64,000 nt of DNA from Syngnathus acus (GCF_901709675.1 NC_051095.1:19869456-19933455), one strand, 5' to 3'; shown: positions 47,101 to 58,669, counted from the first letter of the stretch. Notes: generated by a model not told the origin, from the letters alone. Numbers and translations are program-made.

Positions 47101-48782
47101 CGGTGTCGCCGCCCTGCAGGCGATGGTGGACGTGGATGACAAGAACGAGTGGAAGGAATGCATCGACATCGGAGGCGTTCGTCTTCCCACGGGATATTTC
47201 TTTGGCGCCTCAGCGGCCACTGGAGATCTTTCTGGTTTGTCACTTTTACAGTAACATTTAAAAAAAAAAAAGAAAAGAGTAAAGTTAGCATGCTTTCACG
47301 GTACAGTGAAGTATACTAATAAATATTTTATATAATGAGAAAAATAGTCAACTAATAGAAACATTGAAAGAAAAAAACTCACATTACAAAAACGTTTACT
47401 ATTACAAGACAAAATACAACAAAACAAAGAAGTTACTATGCTATGAACAGTAATGCAATATTGAAAAAAAAGGTTATGACTTTGCGTACATGCTCAACAT
47501 GTGCGGAGACTACAAACAGTTCTGTGCATTTATGAATGAAGGCTCATGATAACAAAAGTATTCGTAATGTCCCGAAAAAAAAATCACTTGATTAACGACT
47601 TGCCTTTTGATGATGTATACTGTAGGTCGGCTGAGCATCACCTGATTCTATATTTCAGATTCGATACCTGTGATTTATATTCAGATGAGCTTAATTTGAA
47701 ACCATTTAGTATTATGCTGTACACATTGTATAAAAAAATATCTTGTTTGACCTGCAGTGGGAACGTAGCCTTAAGAGTTTTGCTTTGTACCTAATGAAGT
47801 AGGCGGTGTGTCTAACGTCTTTCCTCCTTCTGGTAGACAACCATGACATAATCTCAATGAAGCTGTACCAACTGATGGTAGAGCATACTCCTGAGGAGGA
47901 GAACCTGGACTGGACCAAGATCGAGCCAAGCGTCAGCCTGCTTAAGTCGCCCAAAGGTTGGTCGGTGGGGACACCTGTGTGATGTTGGGCTTGGCCATAT
48001 AAAATCTCAAAAACAGTCACAAAATTATAGTTTCCAATTTGTATCCATTTTTCTTCACCATCGCTTGGTCATTCCTGACTTTGTGGCTGCGGTATCAACC
48101 ATTAACCAATAGAGGACGCTAATAGACTGTGAAAAGGTCATGAGTTATTTGGATGCTGTAGAATGGAGCCGTATTTTGTATTTGAACGAATTTGTATTTA
48201 CAGCATATATAGTTTAATAGTGTTCTGAGTGCAACTATGCGTAGTATGTGGTTCCATTTTAAAAGGTTTTACAGCCACACTATCACCTTTAATTTAAGTT
48301 ACACCGTCATTCATCTCATATACTACCCCCAAAGGATAAATTTGTCATGGACGCTTAGCTGGTCCTGCAGTTTACAATCATCATTTATGTAACCATATCA
48401 GGAATGCCGGTGCAAGCTGCACACTTTAAACAAAGTTCATTTTAATTGGCTTTTCATTTGCACACATCTTGAGGAATTCAAGAGCAGTTAAAGCAGCTGG
48501 TTTCTGATGTGATATACTGTACAGGTACTGCAATTTGCATATGGTCCTATTAGTCGACTAATTGCAAAAACTATTGGGAATAGTTTTTATTATTTAATGG
48601 GCAATATGCTTTACCCCACAGACAATATTGACGACCCGACGGGGAACTTCCGTGGCACGCCATTGACAGGCTGGAAGGTGTTCTTGATACTACTGTGTGC
48701 ACTGCTGGGCATCGTGGTGTGTGGCGTGGTGGGTGCCGTGGTCTTCCAGAAGCGGCAGGAGCGAAACAAGAGGTTCTACTAA
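40996..48782 (+). CDS. lman2: VIP36 / LMAN2 L-type lectin cargo receptor (8 coding exon positions, exon 4 duplicated)
   Basis: Spliced gene for VIP36, a type I membrane lectin that binds high-mannose glycoproteins in the ER-Golgi pathway. Joined exons give 337 residues with exon 4A or 336 with 4B; the human protein is about 356. Visible parts in order: a signal peptide of about 24 residues (hydrophobic core CVCLLLAFVL), start of the lectin domain at DITDGN, sugar and calcium ligands, an NNGS glycosylation sequon, two cysteines matching the VIP36 disulfide (CSAEI, KECID), one transmembrane helix near the C-terminus, and a cytosolic tail ending KRFY. Residues equivalent to human S96, D131, D162, Y164, N166, H190, D193 and G260-D261-L262 are present, with Phe for Y164 in exon 4A. 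All introns are GT-AG and phases agree. The start is the only ATG that opens a signal peptide joined to DITDGN. Overall similarity, including RQERNKRFY, favours LMAN2 over LMAN2L. Confidence 0.96.
42232..42430. mobile_element. Truncated hAT-type element end in lman2 intron 1
   Basis: Begins CAGGGGTCTCAAACTCAATT, a hAT-type terminus, and continues for about 200 bp. No matching right end is found, so only the left part remains. Confidence 0.55.
42551..42669 (+). CDS. lman2: lman2 exon 2: first strands of the lectin domain
   Basis: This exon codes the stretch from GVGSS to SIWNTV. It includes RLTPDERSRQGSIW, whose Ser in DERS matches human VIP36 S96, a sugar contact. The acceptor is TTAG at 42550 and the donor GTGAGC at 42670. 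Entry is phase 1 and exit phase 0. Confidence 0.95.
42900..43696. mobile_element. TACCGTAATTTTCGG family, long copy in lman2 intron 2
   Basis: Same inverted ends as the 7.1 kb copy, but 797 bp long. The interior holds two diverged direct repeats around GATCGATGGATTTAATG (near 43,223 and 43,375). It may be a longer family form from which the 170-bp copies derive. No intact frame is present. Confidence 0.85.
43861..44031. mobile_element. TACCGTAATTTTCGG family, short copy in lman2 intron 2, inverted
   Basis: A 171-bp copy lying 165 bp after the long copy, in the opposite orientation to the 7.1 kb copy. The left end is TACCGTAATTTTCGGACTAT and the right end AAAATTACG. Confidence 0.88.
44737..44854 (+). 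CDS. lman2: lman2 exon 3: sugar-binding Asp (HGDG motif)
   Basis: This exon codes PCYLKDWEMHV through KDRLHA plus one base of a shared Gly codon. The D of LHGDGIAFWY matches human VIP36 D131, the key mannose-binding Asp. The donor is GTAAGC at 44855. It exits in phase 1, as both exon 4 copies require. Confidence 0.95.
45185..45300 (+). mobile_element. V-SINE-like tail fragment in lman2 intron 3
   Basis: Ends of the family: CCTACTGCCCGATGACGGCT, GGATAGGCTCCAGCAC and a GGATGGATGGATGG tail. Confidence 0.7.
45643..45725 (+). CDS. lman2: lman2 exon 4A: first copy of the calcium-loop exon
   Basis: An 83-base exon, phase 1 in and phase 0 out, with a good pyrimidine-rich acceptor and donor GTAAGT. 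It codes VFGNQDQFVGLSIFLDTFRN followed by DLQGMD. The D-x-F-x-N pattern aligns with the calcium ligands D162, Y164 and N166 of human VIP36, with Phe in the Tyr position as in ERGIC-53 (LMAN1). The VFGNxDxFVGL segment resembles LMAN2L as remembered. It is an alternative to exon 4B. Confidence 0.88.
45778..45857 (+). CDS. lman2: lman2 exon 4B: second, alternative calcium-loop exon
   Basis: An 80-base exon, phase 1 in and phase 0 out, with acceptor CCTTAG and donor GTGAGT. It codes PVFSDHAMFHGLAVFIDTYS followed by NDDSAD. The FHGLA and D-T-Y-x-N-D pattern is closest to mammalian VIP36. It shares 12 of about 27 residues with exon 4A, including the D and N calcium ligands. Both copies keep open frames and consensus splice sites, so neither looks like a dead duplicate. 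Confidence 0.9.
46218..46237 (+). repeat. Poly-C tract in lman2 intron 4
   Basis: About 18 consecutive C after GGG. Such runs are often miscounted in assemblies. Confidence 0.9.
46882..47043 (+). CDS. lman2: lman2 exon 5: rest of the calcium/sugar site
   Basis: Fifty-four codons, from RSFPYISAMVNNGS to SKGRLT. The exon carries the NNGS glycosylation sequon and SYDHGKDGR, whose His and second Asp match human H190 (sugar) and D193 (calcium). CSAEIRN holds the first cysteine of the expected disulfide. The donor is GTATGT. Confidence 0.95.
47120..47234 (+). CDS. lman2: lman2 exon 6: GDL sugar-contact loop
   Basis: Codes AMVDVDDKNEWKECIDIGGV through GASAATGDLS. KECID holds the second disulfide cysteine, and GDL matches the human G260-D261-L262 sugar contact. 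Intron 5 before it is only 76 nt. The donor GTTTGT is weak but fits the phase. Confidence 0.94.
47837..47956 (+). CDS. lman2: lman2 exon 7: end of the lectin domain and stalk
   Basis: Begins by completing the Asp of DNHDIISMKLYQLMVEHTP and ends at LLKSPK. It closes the beta-sandwich and enters the luminal stalk. The acceptor is GGTAG and the donor G|GTTGGT. Entry and exit phases match exons 6 and 8. Confidence 0.94.
48622..48782 (+). CDS. lman2: lman2 exon 8: transmembrane helix and KRFY tail
   Basis: Codes the juxtamembrane DDPTGNF stretch, a single hydrophobic helix (WKVFLILLCALLGIVVCGVV onward) and the cytosolic end QKRQERNKRFY, then TAA. KRFY is the known VIP36 ER-exit signal. The tail matches mammalian LMAN2 rather than LMAN2L. 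Confidence 0.96.
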
Positions 48783-49630
48783 GAGAAAGAGGCCTCGGGA
48801 GGAGCAGAGGAACAGCCACTGGGTGGAGGAAGAACTTGTGGTGAACTATTGAAGCACAGGTTAATGTGAATCTTTTTTTTTTTTTGTCAAAAGAATGTAC
48901 AGCTATGGAAGCACTGCTCTCTTTTTTTTTTTTTTTGAGTTGGGGCTGTTTTACTGCTTGTTTAAATGGCAACCTGGTTACCATGGAAACAGCACAACCA
49001 TTGGCGCTGTCATTTTTTATTTTGTTGTTGAAACTCATAGGTCTTCTCAAACTCGTATATCCTCAAATTCAGCCATTTACCTTTGATGTTGACCGTGAGC
49101 CAAATCAACTGTTTTTCCATATCATGTGATCAGGTGGAGTAAACGGCTTTTAATTGTCCACCAGGACATAAACCACTTTAAAATGTGTGTAGAAATGCTC
49201 TGACCGCCTTCTAAAATGCCTCATAAACATGGATGTTGTTAAAGCTAAACAAAATTAATTGCCTTGCTTTGAGCCAAATTGGCCGTCATTCCATTGCTTT
49301 AATTGTTCAAATTGGGTAAGGCGTCACAAGGATTATGATTGATGTCTTCCACCTTAAATGCTTGGGTTTAACAAGCGATAAATAGTCTGCACATTTTCCC
49401 AAATTCTTCCAATTGACTCACAAGTGACCGATTTTGACTCTGTTAAAATGGCAGAAGAAGAAATGAGCATTTCTATCAAAGTGTAAACATGTTTAGCAAA
49501 CATGTTTAAATGTAATGTCTGGTAGGAAAGAAATGACCTGTTTGTGTTACTAAATTGAATTGTGTGGCTGTGTACTGTATGTTTGGTTACTGAATGTGAG
49601 AAATAAAATATTTGACAGCAGCATCTATAT
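48783..49630 (+). other. lman2 3' UTR
   Basis: This is noncoding sequence after the lman2 stop, with two long T runs near 48,870 and 48,920. It ends just past the AATAAA at 49,602. Open frames here are AT-rich chance frames. The exact cleavage site is not visible. Confidence 0.75.
49602..49607 (+). promoter_or_regulatory. lman2 poly(A) signal AATAAA
   Basis: A canonical AATAAA lies about 820 nt after the lman2 stop. It is the first convincing signal on this strand downstream of exon 8. Confidence 0.7.
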
Positions 49631-49639
49631 AAATTGGTT

Positions 49640-51250
49640 TAATTGACCCTACACGGATACTGTAGGTCTGTAGAAATGCGTGCCCATTGATGACTCGGAT
49701 CTGCTGTAACTAGGCCTACTGAAGAAATCCTGAGTTTTGTTTAAACGTAGTAGGTCTCTATTTTACCAACACACATAGAAAGAGTTGTTCCATGTGCGCA
49801 AAAAGCATAAATTCATGTCCAGTATTTTGTGTTTGTTTTACTTGAGTGTTTCTGGAGTACTACGCATTTGTCTCACATTCAAGGATCTTTTACATGAAAA
49901 TAAAATTCAGGTGAGGCCAAAAGTAGGTGGACAGTTCCAATGTATGGTGATTCTTTTAGAGTGTTCAACTTAAATCCTTTGTTGTTGAAGGCATGCACAT
50001 ATTTTGTTGATATTTAAAATGACAAGTCTGTCTTACATCTGTTTTTTTGCTGATAACTCCACTGAATGATATGACGGTGTTCTTCTAACCGTTACCTGGC
50101 TCGCTTCAGAGACAGCTGTCATGTCTTGTTTCAAATATTTTGAAGATCACAAGTCGTAGTTTTTCTACTCCTTACCCTGTTTGTGTCATGTATTAACATG
50201 AATGCATCCGATTCAAACTGTCAGACCATTTTTCTAATTTTAAAGCATCTTTAATCATCGTTATCAATACAGAAATGCACAACATTCTTAATTGGCATGT
50301 TCAAACATCATGGCCAATTAGGATCTTCCGTTCTCAGTAGAGCGGGCACAGACACACTCTTTTGCAGAGATGTGCAATTTATCATAACTGTAGGACGCAG
50401 AGGTAGTTTTATTACTAGTCTTCTGTCTGTGTGGACTAAATGCATATAAAGTCAAATTTCTAAAAGTCACGTGCTTCCCACACGATTCTGTCCATCAGCG
50501 CAGGTCCCTCGAGGAGGCGGGACAAGCAGCCGTCAGTCATGTCAACTGAGGCTTGACGTGCGTGCGCGTTTTTCTATACTCAAAAAGCAGAGAGAGAGAA
50601 AGACTTAACACAGAAATAGTGTCAGAAACTGGCTGTAGTTTCTAACTTGCACCAAAAGAGGGTACTAATACACTGTAAAAAAACGTATGCAAACATACAC
50701 AGGCAGTACGGACCAAAAGAATTTGAGGCAACCAATCTGTTTAGCGACACTACGTTTGCTAATCAGCTACTCGTTGAGGATATTGCAGCCACAAAAATAC
50801 GTATTTTTAAAATTTAAAATGTTTTGATGAAAACTTACGGCTTTTTATTGATTTATTGTTGAATAGACAAGGCTCGAGACTGTACCCTTAGCATTAGTTG
50901 GAAAATAGCAGTTTTTAAACATTTGTGTATTTAATAGAACAAACAAAAGTCATTTCTTTTGTGCATTCAATAAAGAAAAAAATAATGATAAGCAAAAGTA
51001 AATAGATAAATAGACAGACAAGAAGACAGACAGATAAAAAAAATGAATAGAATGTGACGTCCTTTTCAATTGAAGAGCCACAGCTGTGTTTGGTATTTTT
51101 CCTTTGTCACCTTGTTGATGTGATGTCCTTGGAGGACGAAAAAGAAGTCGTTACTTTTTTAGTAGGACAAATTCAAGAAGAGTACTGAACTGGAAAAAGG
51201 TGATCAAAGTTTATCAGGCAAAATAATTGTGTCGAATAGGCGGCATGAAA
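49640..51250. other. Intergenic DNA downstream of lman2
   Basis: No gene, recognised element or good splice pair is seen. A small CpG-richer stretch occurs at 50,490-50,570. Confidence 0.5.
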
Positions 51251-51255
51251 CGACA

Positions 51256-51342
<87 letters not shown>

Positions 51343-51424
51343 CGACTGATCGGTTGGTCGGTTGGTCGGTTGGTCGGTTGGTTGGTTGGTTGGTTGGTTG
51401 GTTGGTTGGTTGGTTGGTTGGTTA
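51256..51424 (+). repeat. Compound tetranucleotide (GATT)n to (GGTY)n
   Basis: About 21 GATT units, a transition ATCGACTGATCGG, then TTGGTCGG and pure GGTT units. Periodicity of four is kept throughout. Confidence 0.97.
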
Positions 51425-51589
51425 AAACATTAAAATACTAACCCTAACCCTGATCACAATCACCGAAAAAAATACTCAATAACGTAAAATTAGCACGATT
51501 TTACCCTATTTAATAAAAATGAGAGTAATCCTCTGGTAATAATGTTTCATTTTGTGTCACTATTTTATTTTTTACAATCCTGACAAACA

Positions 51590-51900
51590 ATGCCACAATT
51601 ACCTTAATCTGGGTAGAGCCCAGGCTTTCCTCTCCCCAGCCACAATTCTTCTGAGAGATCCCAGTTTCCAGGCCAGTCAAGAGACATATTATCTCTCTAG
51701 TGTTTCTTGGGTCAGCCACGTTCCTGGTTCACTAAGCTTCTCGTCCTATCTCTAAGAGAGAGCCCAGATGCCCTGCAGAGGAAACTCATTTTGGTCGCTT
51801 CTATCCGGGATCTCGTTCTTTCGGTCAAGACCCATAGCTTGTGACCATAGAACATAGATTGAGCGGGAAATGAGGAGCTTTGCCTTTTCAAAATGTTTTG
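51590..51900 (-). pseudogene. Non-LTR retrotransposon fragment (RT C-terminal region)
   Basis: A minus-strand frame reads KLWVLTERTRSRIEATKMSF and LCRASGLSLRDRTRS. This is the region after the RT core of a common fish LINE family, the same as the 60.4 kb piece. Confidence 0.65.
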
Positions 51901-52727
51901 GACAACGCCAGCACTACATACATACTACACAATGCCAAAATAATAACAACTGATTAAAAATGTCATTCACAAATAACTACACTTTATTTTTGGGCTAGTC
52001 TTACCTTGAATACATATTGCGATCAGATCAATTCTTGGTTGATGCATCATGGCTCCAGATTGCCACAATGACACAACATTTTAGTTTTGTTCCCTCCAGT
52101 TGAAAAATTGTGTGTATTATGATGCTTTGAATAATGTCAGCATGTAAAAATTGTGCTTTATTGACGATTGAGGTGCACGGCAAGGAATAAGCAGCTTTGC
52201 CAACACAGGAATTTAATCTGAGAAATAATGTTTAAATGCAAGAGCAAGCAGAAGATAAAAAGGCATCAAGCTTATCATTTGTTGAATGTGGAAAAAATGT
52301 CATCTGCTTGTTTTTTTTCCAGAGTAACAGTGGCTATGTACCTGTCAACAATTGAGGCAGAGCTTCACTCCAAATCCTGCGATCAGACGTGTTAATCAGA
52401 TATCAACAATGGCAAAGCCTTTTGCGCACCGTGAAATTAGCATCAGCTCAGGTGGCAAGGAGCTAGCGCCCGTGGGAAGGAAAAGGACTTTTGTTCACCG
52501 CAAAATAACAGCACCAACTCGATTAGCCGCCTTCAAAGACGTTTAATCACTGAGTCTGAAAAGGAAAGAGTAAAAAGAGCAACGTACGTGACACATTAAC
52601 AAATCAGGGAGATCCGAGATCAGAGACCACTTGCTGCTCACTGACTCCAAACTAATTTGCAGATACAGTCACTTTTAATTGGCCAAAAGAAGAAGAAGAA
52701 TATAGCATTGTGATGTTGTAATGTATA

Positions 52728-53235
52728 GTAGTATCTCTACTTAGTAACTTAATTCGTTCCACGTTCGGGTTTGTAAGTAGAAACGTTTTAAGAAGAAGCA
52801 ACGTTTCACATAGGAATCAATGTAAAAGCAAATGAGTCACACTTTTTGCCCTATTACTCTGGGTAAAACACACAGAAAACCAAAACAACTGTTTTATGTT
52901 TGGTTTTTCAAACCTTTATGACCAAAACTTTGTTGTTGACCTCTGACATGGCCCTCCCCTGCCTGTTGTGGGAGGTTTCCCCTGGCAGGAATGGGTAGGG
53001 CCATCTGAGTGGTGGCACCTGTGCTGTGCTCATTCATTCTCTCTGCTCTCTCCCCAACAGGTAACACTTTTGGGTTTGTCTTCAGTTTGTCTTGTGTTCC
53101 CTTTATATTTGATAAAGTTTGGGGGCGCCGGTTCAGAAGTCGAAATTTGGTTCGTAAGTGGATATAATACAATCGTCGGGCTCCAGTTCGTATCTCTAAA
53201 AGTTTGTAAGTATCGGCGTTTGTAAGTATAGAACA
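52728..53235. mobile_element. Possible nonautonomous element with TTTGTAAGTA-type repeats
   Basis: The left part has TTCGTTCCACGTTCGGGTTT then GTAAGTAGAAACG. The right part has several TTCGTAAGTGG, TTTGTAAGTATCGG and TTTGTAAGTATAG repeats. These end motifs suggest a repeat-derived unit, but boundaries and class are unclear. Confidence 0.35.
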
Positions 53236-53999
53236 ATCACAACTCAATCTCAAATCATATTTTTCCAATGAAAATGAATAGAAATTATATTAATCTGTTC
53301 CAGCACTCCCCAATCAGAACACTACAAAGTTCTTGTAATGAGTATTTTAATGAAAAATTAGCATTTCATAGTGATAAAAACCTCATTTGCACAATGGGTC
53401 ACACATCGAACATGAGCTTGAACCTAATCACCAATAAGTGTCTTAGCAATCAAAGTTATGTGTTTGTGTTTTTTTACTAAACTTTCTTGTACTTGGGGAA
53501 ACCAACATGCTGTACCCGTTGAAATGGCCATTAAATCTCTCTGACCATAACAACATACACACGAGTGAGTCGCTAATGTAGGGGTCACCTGACTCAAATG
53601 AGCAGCTCATCAGCAAAATCTCTGCAAGCATCATGCTTGATGATCCTGATCATTTCAATCAAGTGTGTTGAAGAATGGACACATCTAAAACACTGTGGAC
53701 TGATGTAATGCCACGCCCACAGCTCAGCGTGGTTTTGTAGCAGAAAGCATGCTGGGAAAACAAAACCAATAGCAGAAGTGTCAAGGTCACTACGCAACAT
53801 CACCTCGGAATGGAGGATGAGGTGGTGGTGGGTGTCGGGGACGACCATCAAATTGTTATTTCTTGGGCTTTTGTATCAGCTTGTGTCATCGTCCTACTTG
53901 TTCTTACAACTAAGTGTAATTTAAAGTGTAACCTAGTTTTCTTCTGACCTTCTTTCAACCAACACTGTATACTGTACAGTGCTTCTTGAGAATTCAGTT

Positions 54000-55480
54000 C
54001 AATTTCAGAATCAGCTTTATTGGCCAAGTTTGTGCATGCCAAACAAGGAAGTTGACTCCTGTTGATCTCAGCCTCTGTACAACATTTAAGTGACTGCCAA
54101 CATTCAGGTGACTAACAACATTTAGGTGGCAAGAGCAGGATGTTATTGCCCAGTGATGTCTCTGAGACTCTGAGTGATGTGAGTTCATCAGAACGACAGC
54201 TTGGGGGAAGAGGCTGTGTCTCTGTCAGCTGGTTTTGGCGGACAGCGCTTCACCTCCTGTCTGTACGTAGTCTCGTCACCGTTCCGGATCAGTCCGATGA
54301 GAGTGGTTTCGTTCGCATACTTCACGAGCTTCACAGAAGGGTCTCCTGAAGAGCAATCGTTGGTGTAGAGAGAGAAGAGCAGTGGAAAGAGTACACACCC
54401 CTGGGGGGCGCCAGTTCTGGTGGTCCGGGTGTCGGCTGTGATGGTCCCCAGCCTCACCTGCTGTCTCCTATTAGTCAGGAAGCTGGTGGTCCACTGACAG
54501 GTGGAGGCAAGCACCACGAGCTGGATGAGCTTCTGGTGGAGGATGTCGGGAGCGATGGTGTAGAAGGCCGAGCTGAAGTCCACAAACAGGATCCTGGCGT
54601 ACGTCCCTGGGGTGTCTAGGTGGCGCAGGATGTAGTGCAGCCCCATGTTGACCGCATCATCCACCGATCTGTTTGCCCGGTAGGCAAACTGCAGTGGGTC
54701 GAGCAGGGGGCCCGTGATGTCCTTCAGGTGGCCCAACACTAGCCTCTCATAGGATTTCATGACCACAGATATCAGGGCGACAGGTCTGTAATCATTCAAT
54801 CCTGTGATCGTGGGCTTCTTGGCCACTGGTATGATGGTGGAGCTTTTGTGGGAGGAGGTGTGGAAGTTGATTGTGATGCAGGAGGTCCTGTTGTGTGGCT
54901 GGACCGTTCAAACCTGCAGTAAAACCTGTTTTTCTGGTTTGCAAGCCTTGGGCTCTCCACAGGACAGGGGGTTGGTCTCTTGAAGCCCGTGATGCTCTGC
55001 AGGCCTTTCCACACTGATGAGGGCTCAGGATCGGCTGAGAAGTGTCTCTCCAAACTGCCCAAAGCTCTTCTTAGCTTTCCTGATCTCTCAGGTCAATGTG
55101 TTCCTGGCCTGCCTGAACAGGTCACGGCCCCCACTCCTGTAGGCCTCCTCCTTGGCTTTGCGTAGCATCCTGAGGTCTGGTATAAACCATGGTTTGTTGT
55201 TGTACGTGCAGAAGGTATTAGTCAGCACTCACAAGTCCTCACAAAAGCTGATGCATGATGTCACAGTATCGGTGAGTTCATGCAGGTCTGAAGCTGCAGC
55301 CTCAAAAACACCCCAATCGGTGCAGTCAAAGCAGGCTTGGAGGTCCTACTTTGACTCCACTGTCCATTCCCTCACTGTCCTCACCACAGGCTTAGGAGTT
55401 TTTAATTTCTGCCTGTAGGTTGGGATCAGATGAACTAGACAGTGGTCGGAGACTCCCAAAGCTGCACAGGGCACAGAGCA
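54000..55480 (-). pseudogene. Truncated non-LTR retrotransposon (L2/CR1-like), RT domain and 3' end
   Basis: A minus-strand frame of 212 codons (54,188-54,826) has [48 protein letters not shown] and [19 protein letters not shown], typical RT blocks. The catalytic [FY]ADD reads YANE, so the enzyme is dead. Upstream frames (to about 55,480) hold [20 protein letters not shown]-type linker in pieces. The 3' end has GGCCAATAAAGCTGATTCTG near 54,010-54,030. Confidence 0.85.
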
Positions 55481-55739
55481 GGCACAGAATTTGTTCTTTT
55501 ACTACTCTTTTAAATGCATACACTGGTCTCAAATCATAGTTCCTTATTGAATACAAAACTGTACCTTATTATACTGACAAATGGAATAATAACATGGTTA
55601 CATAGAATGTAAAGAATTCAGCAGTTTGTGTATCACAATTGAATGGTGATATCCAACTCATTGTGTTGCTCCTTCTGGTGTGTCTCCCTTTGGCACCATG
55701 AAGTTGCGCAATGCTAGTCTGGCAAGCCAAAGCCACTTA

Positions 55740-55800
55740 CCGTATTGGCCCGAATATATAAGACAACCGTGATTATAAGATGACCCCCTCGCAAAAAAGT
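55740..55800. mobile_element. End of another TACCGTATTGGCCCGAATA-type DNA element
   Basis: Begins TACCGTATTGGCCCGAATAT, then repeated ATAAGAYGACC motifs. Only one end is apparent. Confidence 0.4.
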
Positions 55801-55884
55801 AACAGGCACTGTGGCTCATAGGGGCATACAGGCAAACTCAAAAATCAATCCTGCACATGCGTTAGTTTCCTGTGACACGCTGTT

Positions 55885-56000
55885 AGCTCGTGCACACACA
55901 CACACACAAAATTGGACTAGCATATCCTACCTCCTGCTTCATGTACCATCTGTCTTTTTATCCCAATGCACGCACGCACACACACACACACACACACACC
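55885..56000 (+). repeat. Two short (CA)n tracts
   Basis: CA runs at 55,891-55,908 and 55,970-55,999. Confidence 0.9.
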
Positions 56001-57559
56001 ACTGTTTTATAGTTGTCTGTGTAGTTGTTTTTTTTCATTTGAGAGTGTGATGCTCTCTTATTCAAAGTTTTTTTTTCTGGTATACACTAGTATTCAGAGT
56101 GTTGTTCCACCAATTAAGCTTTAAATGCGGAGGGGGAGTTTCGGCCCTGTTGTCCCGCAGCTTTTCATTATTTTGTCAACACGGCTTTTGCAGCTTGGCG
56201 TGACGCCGACATCGTTCATTCGCTCTTCTGGTTGTCTTCAGTCACTTTTTCTCTTTCCTCTAATCTCTCCACATTGCAGCATTCACTTCACCTCGTTAAA
56301 AGTCTCTTTCACTTGAGCACGTCTGTTCACCGTCTGCATAATAGTTTTGTTTAAAAGAGCCACTCCAATGAATTGTAATCTTGTTGTTTTCTTTTGTTTC
56401 ATTAAAGAAGGGCAATTAATTATTCTTACAAATTCAAAACACAAAGCACCATGTTGCGCCCCTAAAGACATTCAAAATTGAGTAAACATTTATAATTGAC
56501 AGACACGGTACTGTATTTGTTATTATGCTCTGTTGTTCATGAATCAAAGCACTCTAATTTTCAGAATGCGTCGGGAAACCATAGCACAAAATTGTAATCT
56601 TGATGTGTACTTCCATTTTGAATGCATTCTTATCCCACAATCCTTAACCTTTTGAAAAAGTTATGTTTGCCAGCTCTTGACACTGACCTTGAACTAATAA
56701 GGCAGCAGGCCTACTGAGATCACCTCCTAAAATGTGCCGTGATGTAGCAGGAAACATCAAATGACAAAAATCTTTGTCGGCTGCAAGAGAAGTTCCTTGC
56801 AGTCAAAACTAAAGTCACTATCATTTGAGCACTTATTTCCCTTGACTTGCGATCACAAGCTTATGAGCACTGTGTGGTGGTAGGAAACCCAATCCAGCTC
56901 ACTTCACAATAAGCAGTGATGATTTCATTCAAAGGAGCTGTTTAATCCCTCTCGCCGTGGAAGTTTATTGTCAAACCAAACAAATATAAACATGAAAAAA
57001 TGAAAATATTTAAAACAAACTGCGGGATAATAGGGTCGAAAATCCCACAGATTTGTTTGCAATTGCATTATTGTTGTGATCTGATTTACATCACGAGTCA
57101 CTGATTTATGATTACACCGCACTTGTTTGGTTCAATTTTGTTTTCTTTCTATTGATATTTTAGCAGACACACGCAGTGAGAAATTGGAATTTATGCCGTT
57201 GTGGGAATGAACACAGCCGACTTGTTTCCTGAAAAAAGTAAGCGGTTCCTTCCGTTCCCTTTAAAATCAGTGTAAGAGAGGCACACAGTCTACATGGCTT
57301 AACAGGTGAGCCCATAATTCCTGTCAGTAATTATTACTCTTATTCCGAGGGTACCAGAACATAACATGGAAGGTGTGGACGGACCACAACAGTTGCAGTT
57401 CAAACAAAAGTATATTTTGTAGGCAGCAAAATGCGCAGGGTGGACATGGTCAAAAGAGCAAACAAAACTTCCCTTGACCAAAAATAATGAAAATCCAACA
57501 CTGGTCTCTTACTTGACCTATTACAAACATAAACAACAGAAAACATCTATCCATTTGGG

Positions 57560-57990
57560 AGCTTGTTTCTTAATGGCCCGCTGATATAGTCTCCAAATAC
57601 TCAATGCAAACACAATTTTGCACAATCCTCGACAACCAAACACTAAACATAACTAAAAGTCTTCTTTCACCAACATCGCACTGTGTGCTCCATTGTGCTT
57701 GTTGACGGCTCCGTCGACAGTTTAACGCAACCTGGAGGTCAGTATGACTCCATTCGGGCCCTGCGACCAATTCTGCCGCTTTTCCTTTCATTATCTGTGC
57801 ATCTTCAGGCAAGCGGCGGGGTGGAACGCCGACGGATCGGGTGACGAGACGCTCGCTGTTCCCTCTCTGCGGGCGCCTGCTTCAGTTTTCTTTTCAACCC
57901 AGAGTGGAATGTAATCAATTCCATTCTCAGGTAGAATGGAATTGGTTTGATCCCTCTGGTGGTATGTAAGCAATTTTATCCCCCCGTATG
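57560..57990 (-). other. CpG-rich patch with open frames, unexplained
   Basis: CG dinucleotides cluster at 57,700-57,880, unlike the flanks. Minus-strand frames of 60 and 80 codons overlap it. A TGGARTGTAATCAATT word repeats two or three times at 57,905-58,005. No splice pattern or family is recognised. Confidence 0.2.
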
Positions 57991-58359
57991 GAGTGTAATC
58001 AATTGTTGCACAATTAGCCTCAACAAGCGTGTGCCCTGAAAAAATATGATCTGTTGCTGGCCAGAAAGCAGCGTAGTGTTTGACAACCTTTTATAGAGCT
58101 GAGGAACATGTTTTACATTAGAAAAAAGAATGCACGTACACCACCAAACATAATTGTCACAAAAACTATGGATACTAAAATGATCCTACACTTATCGCAA
58201 TTTACTGACAAATATACATACCCAGTATAAAACGTGGGCTTGTTTCAGTCTACACAAAATTATTATGCTGGGTATATGTCTAATTGTACACTATCTTACC
58301 TTCTAGTGGAAGGACATTTCATTTTTGGGCAGGACACAATGGCACTGGTGCAGATAGAG

Positions 58360-58669
58360 CAGGGGTGTCAAACTCTTTTTTTTCGCAGGCCGCATTGTAG
58401 TCATAGCTTCTTTCCGAGGGCCATTATGACTGTCAACCCAAATAAATGTATGAGCACCTCATATTATATACAGTAAAAGCTACAAAACAAACTGACAAAT
58501 AAATCGAGTAAAAACTGGTCAAATATTTAAAAAAATAGATATTATTAAAAGTGAAGACAATTTGCAATTCTAGTAATGACATGAATTTGATGCACAATTT
58601 GTCTTCGCTGGCCACATAAAATGACGTGGCGGGCCGTATCTGCCCCCCGGGCCTTGTGTTTGACACCTG
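58360..58669. mobile_element. hAT-type miniature element, copy 2
   Basis: Same family as the 9.8 kb copy: CAGGGGTGTCAAACTC at the left, GTTTGACACCTG at the right, with a nearly identical interior including GCCGCATTGTAGTCATAG. The 8-bp duplication is not clean. Confidence 0.83.

Larger units (their letters stand above)
55490..57560. other. Intergenic DNA
   Basis: AT-rich sequence with two short CA tracts and one DNA-element end. Nothing coding is recognised. Confidence 0.5.

Noticed and set aside
54188-54826. The longest open frame in the window as a host gene
   Set aside because: It is a LINE reverse transcriptase with a destroyed catalytic motif (YANE for [FY]ADD).
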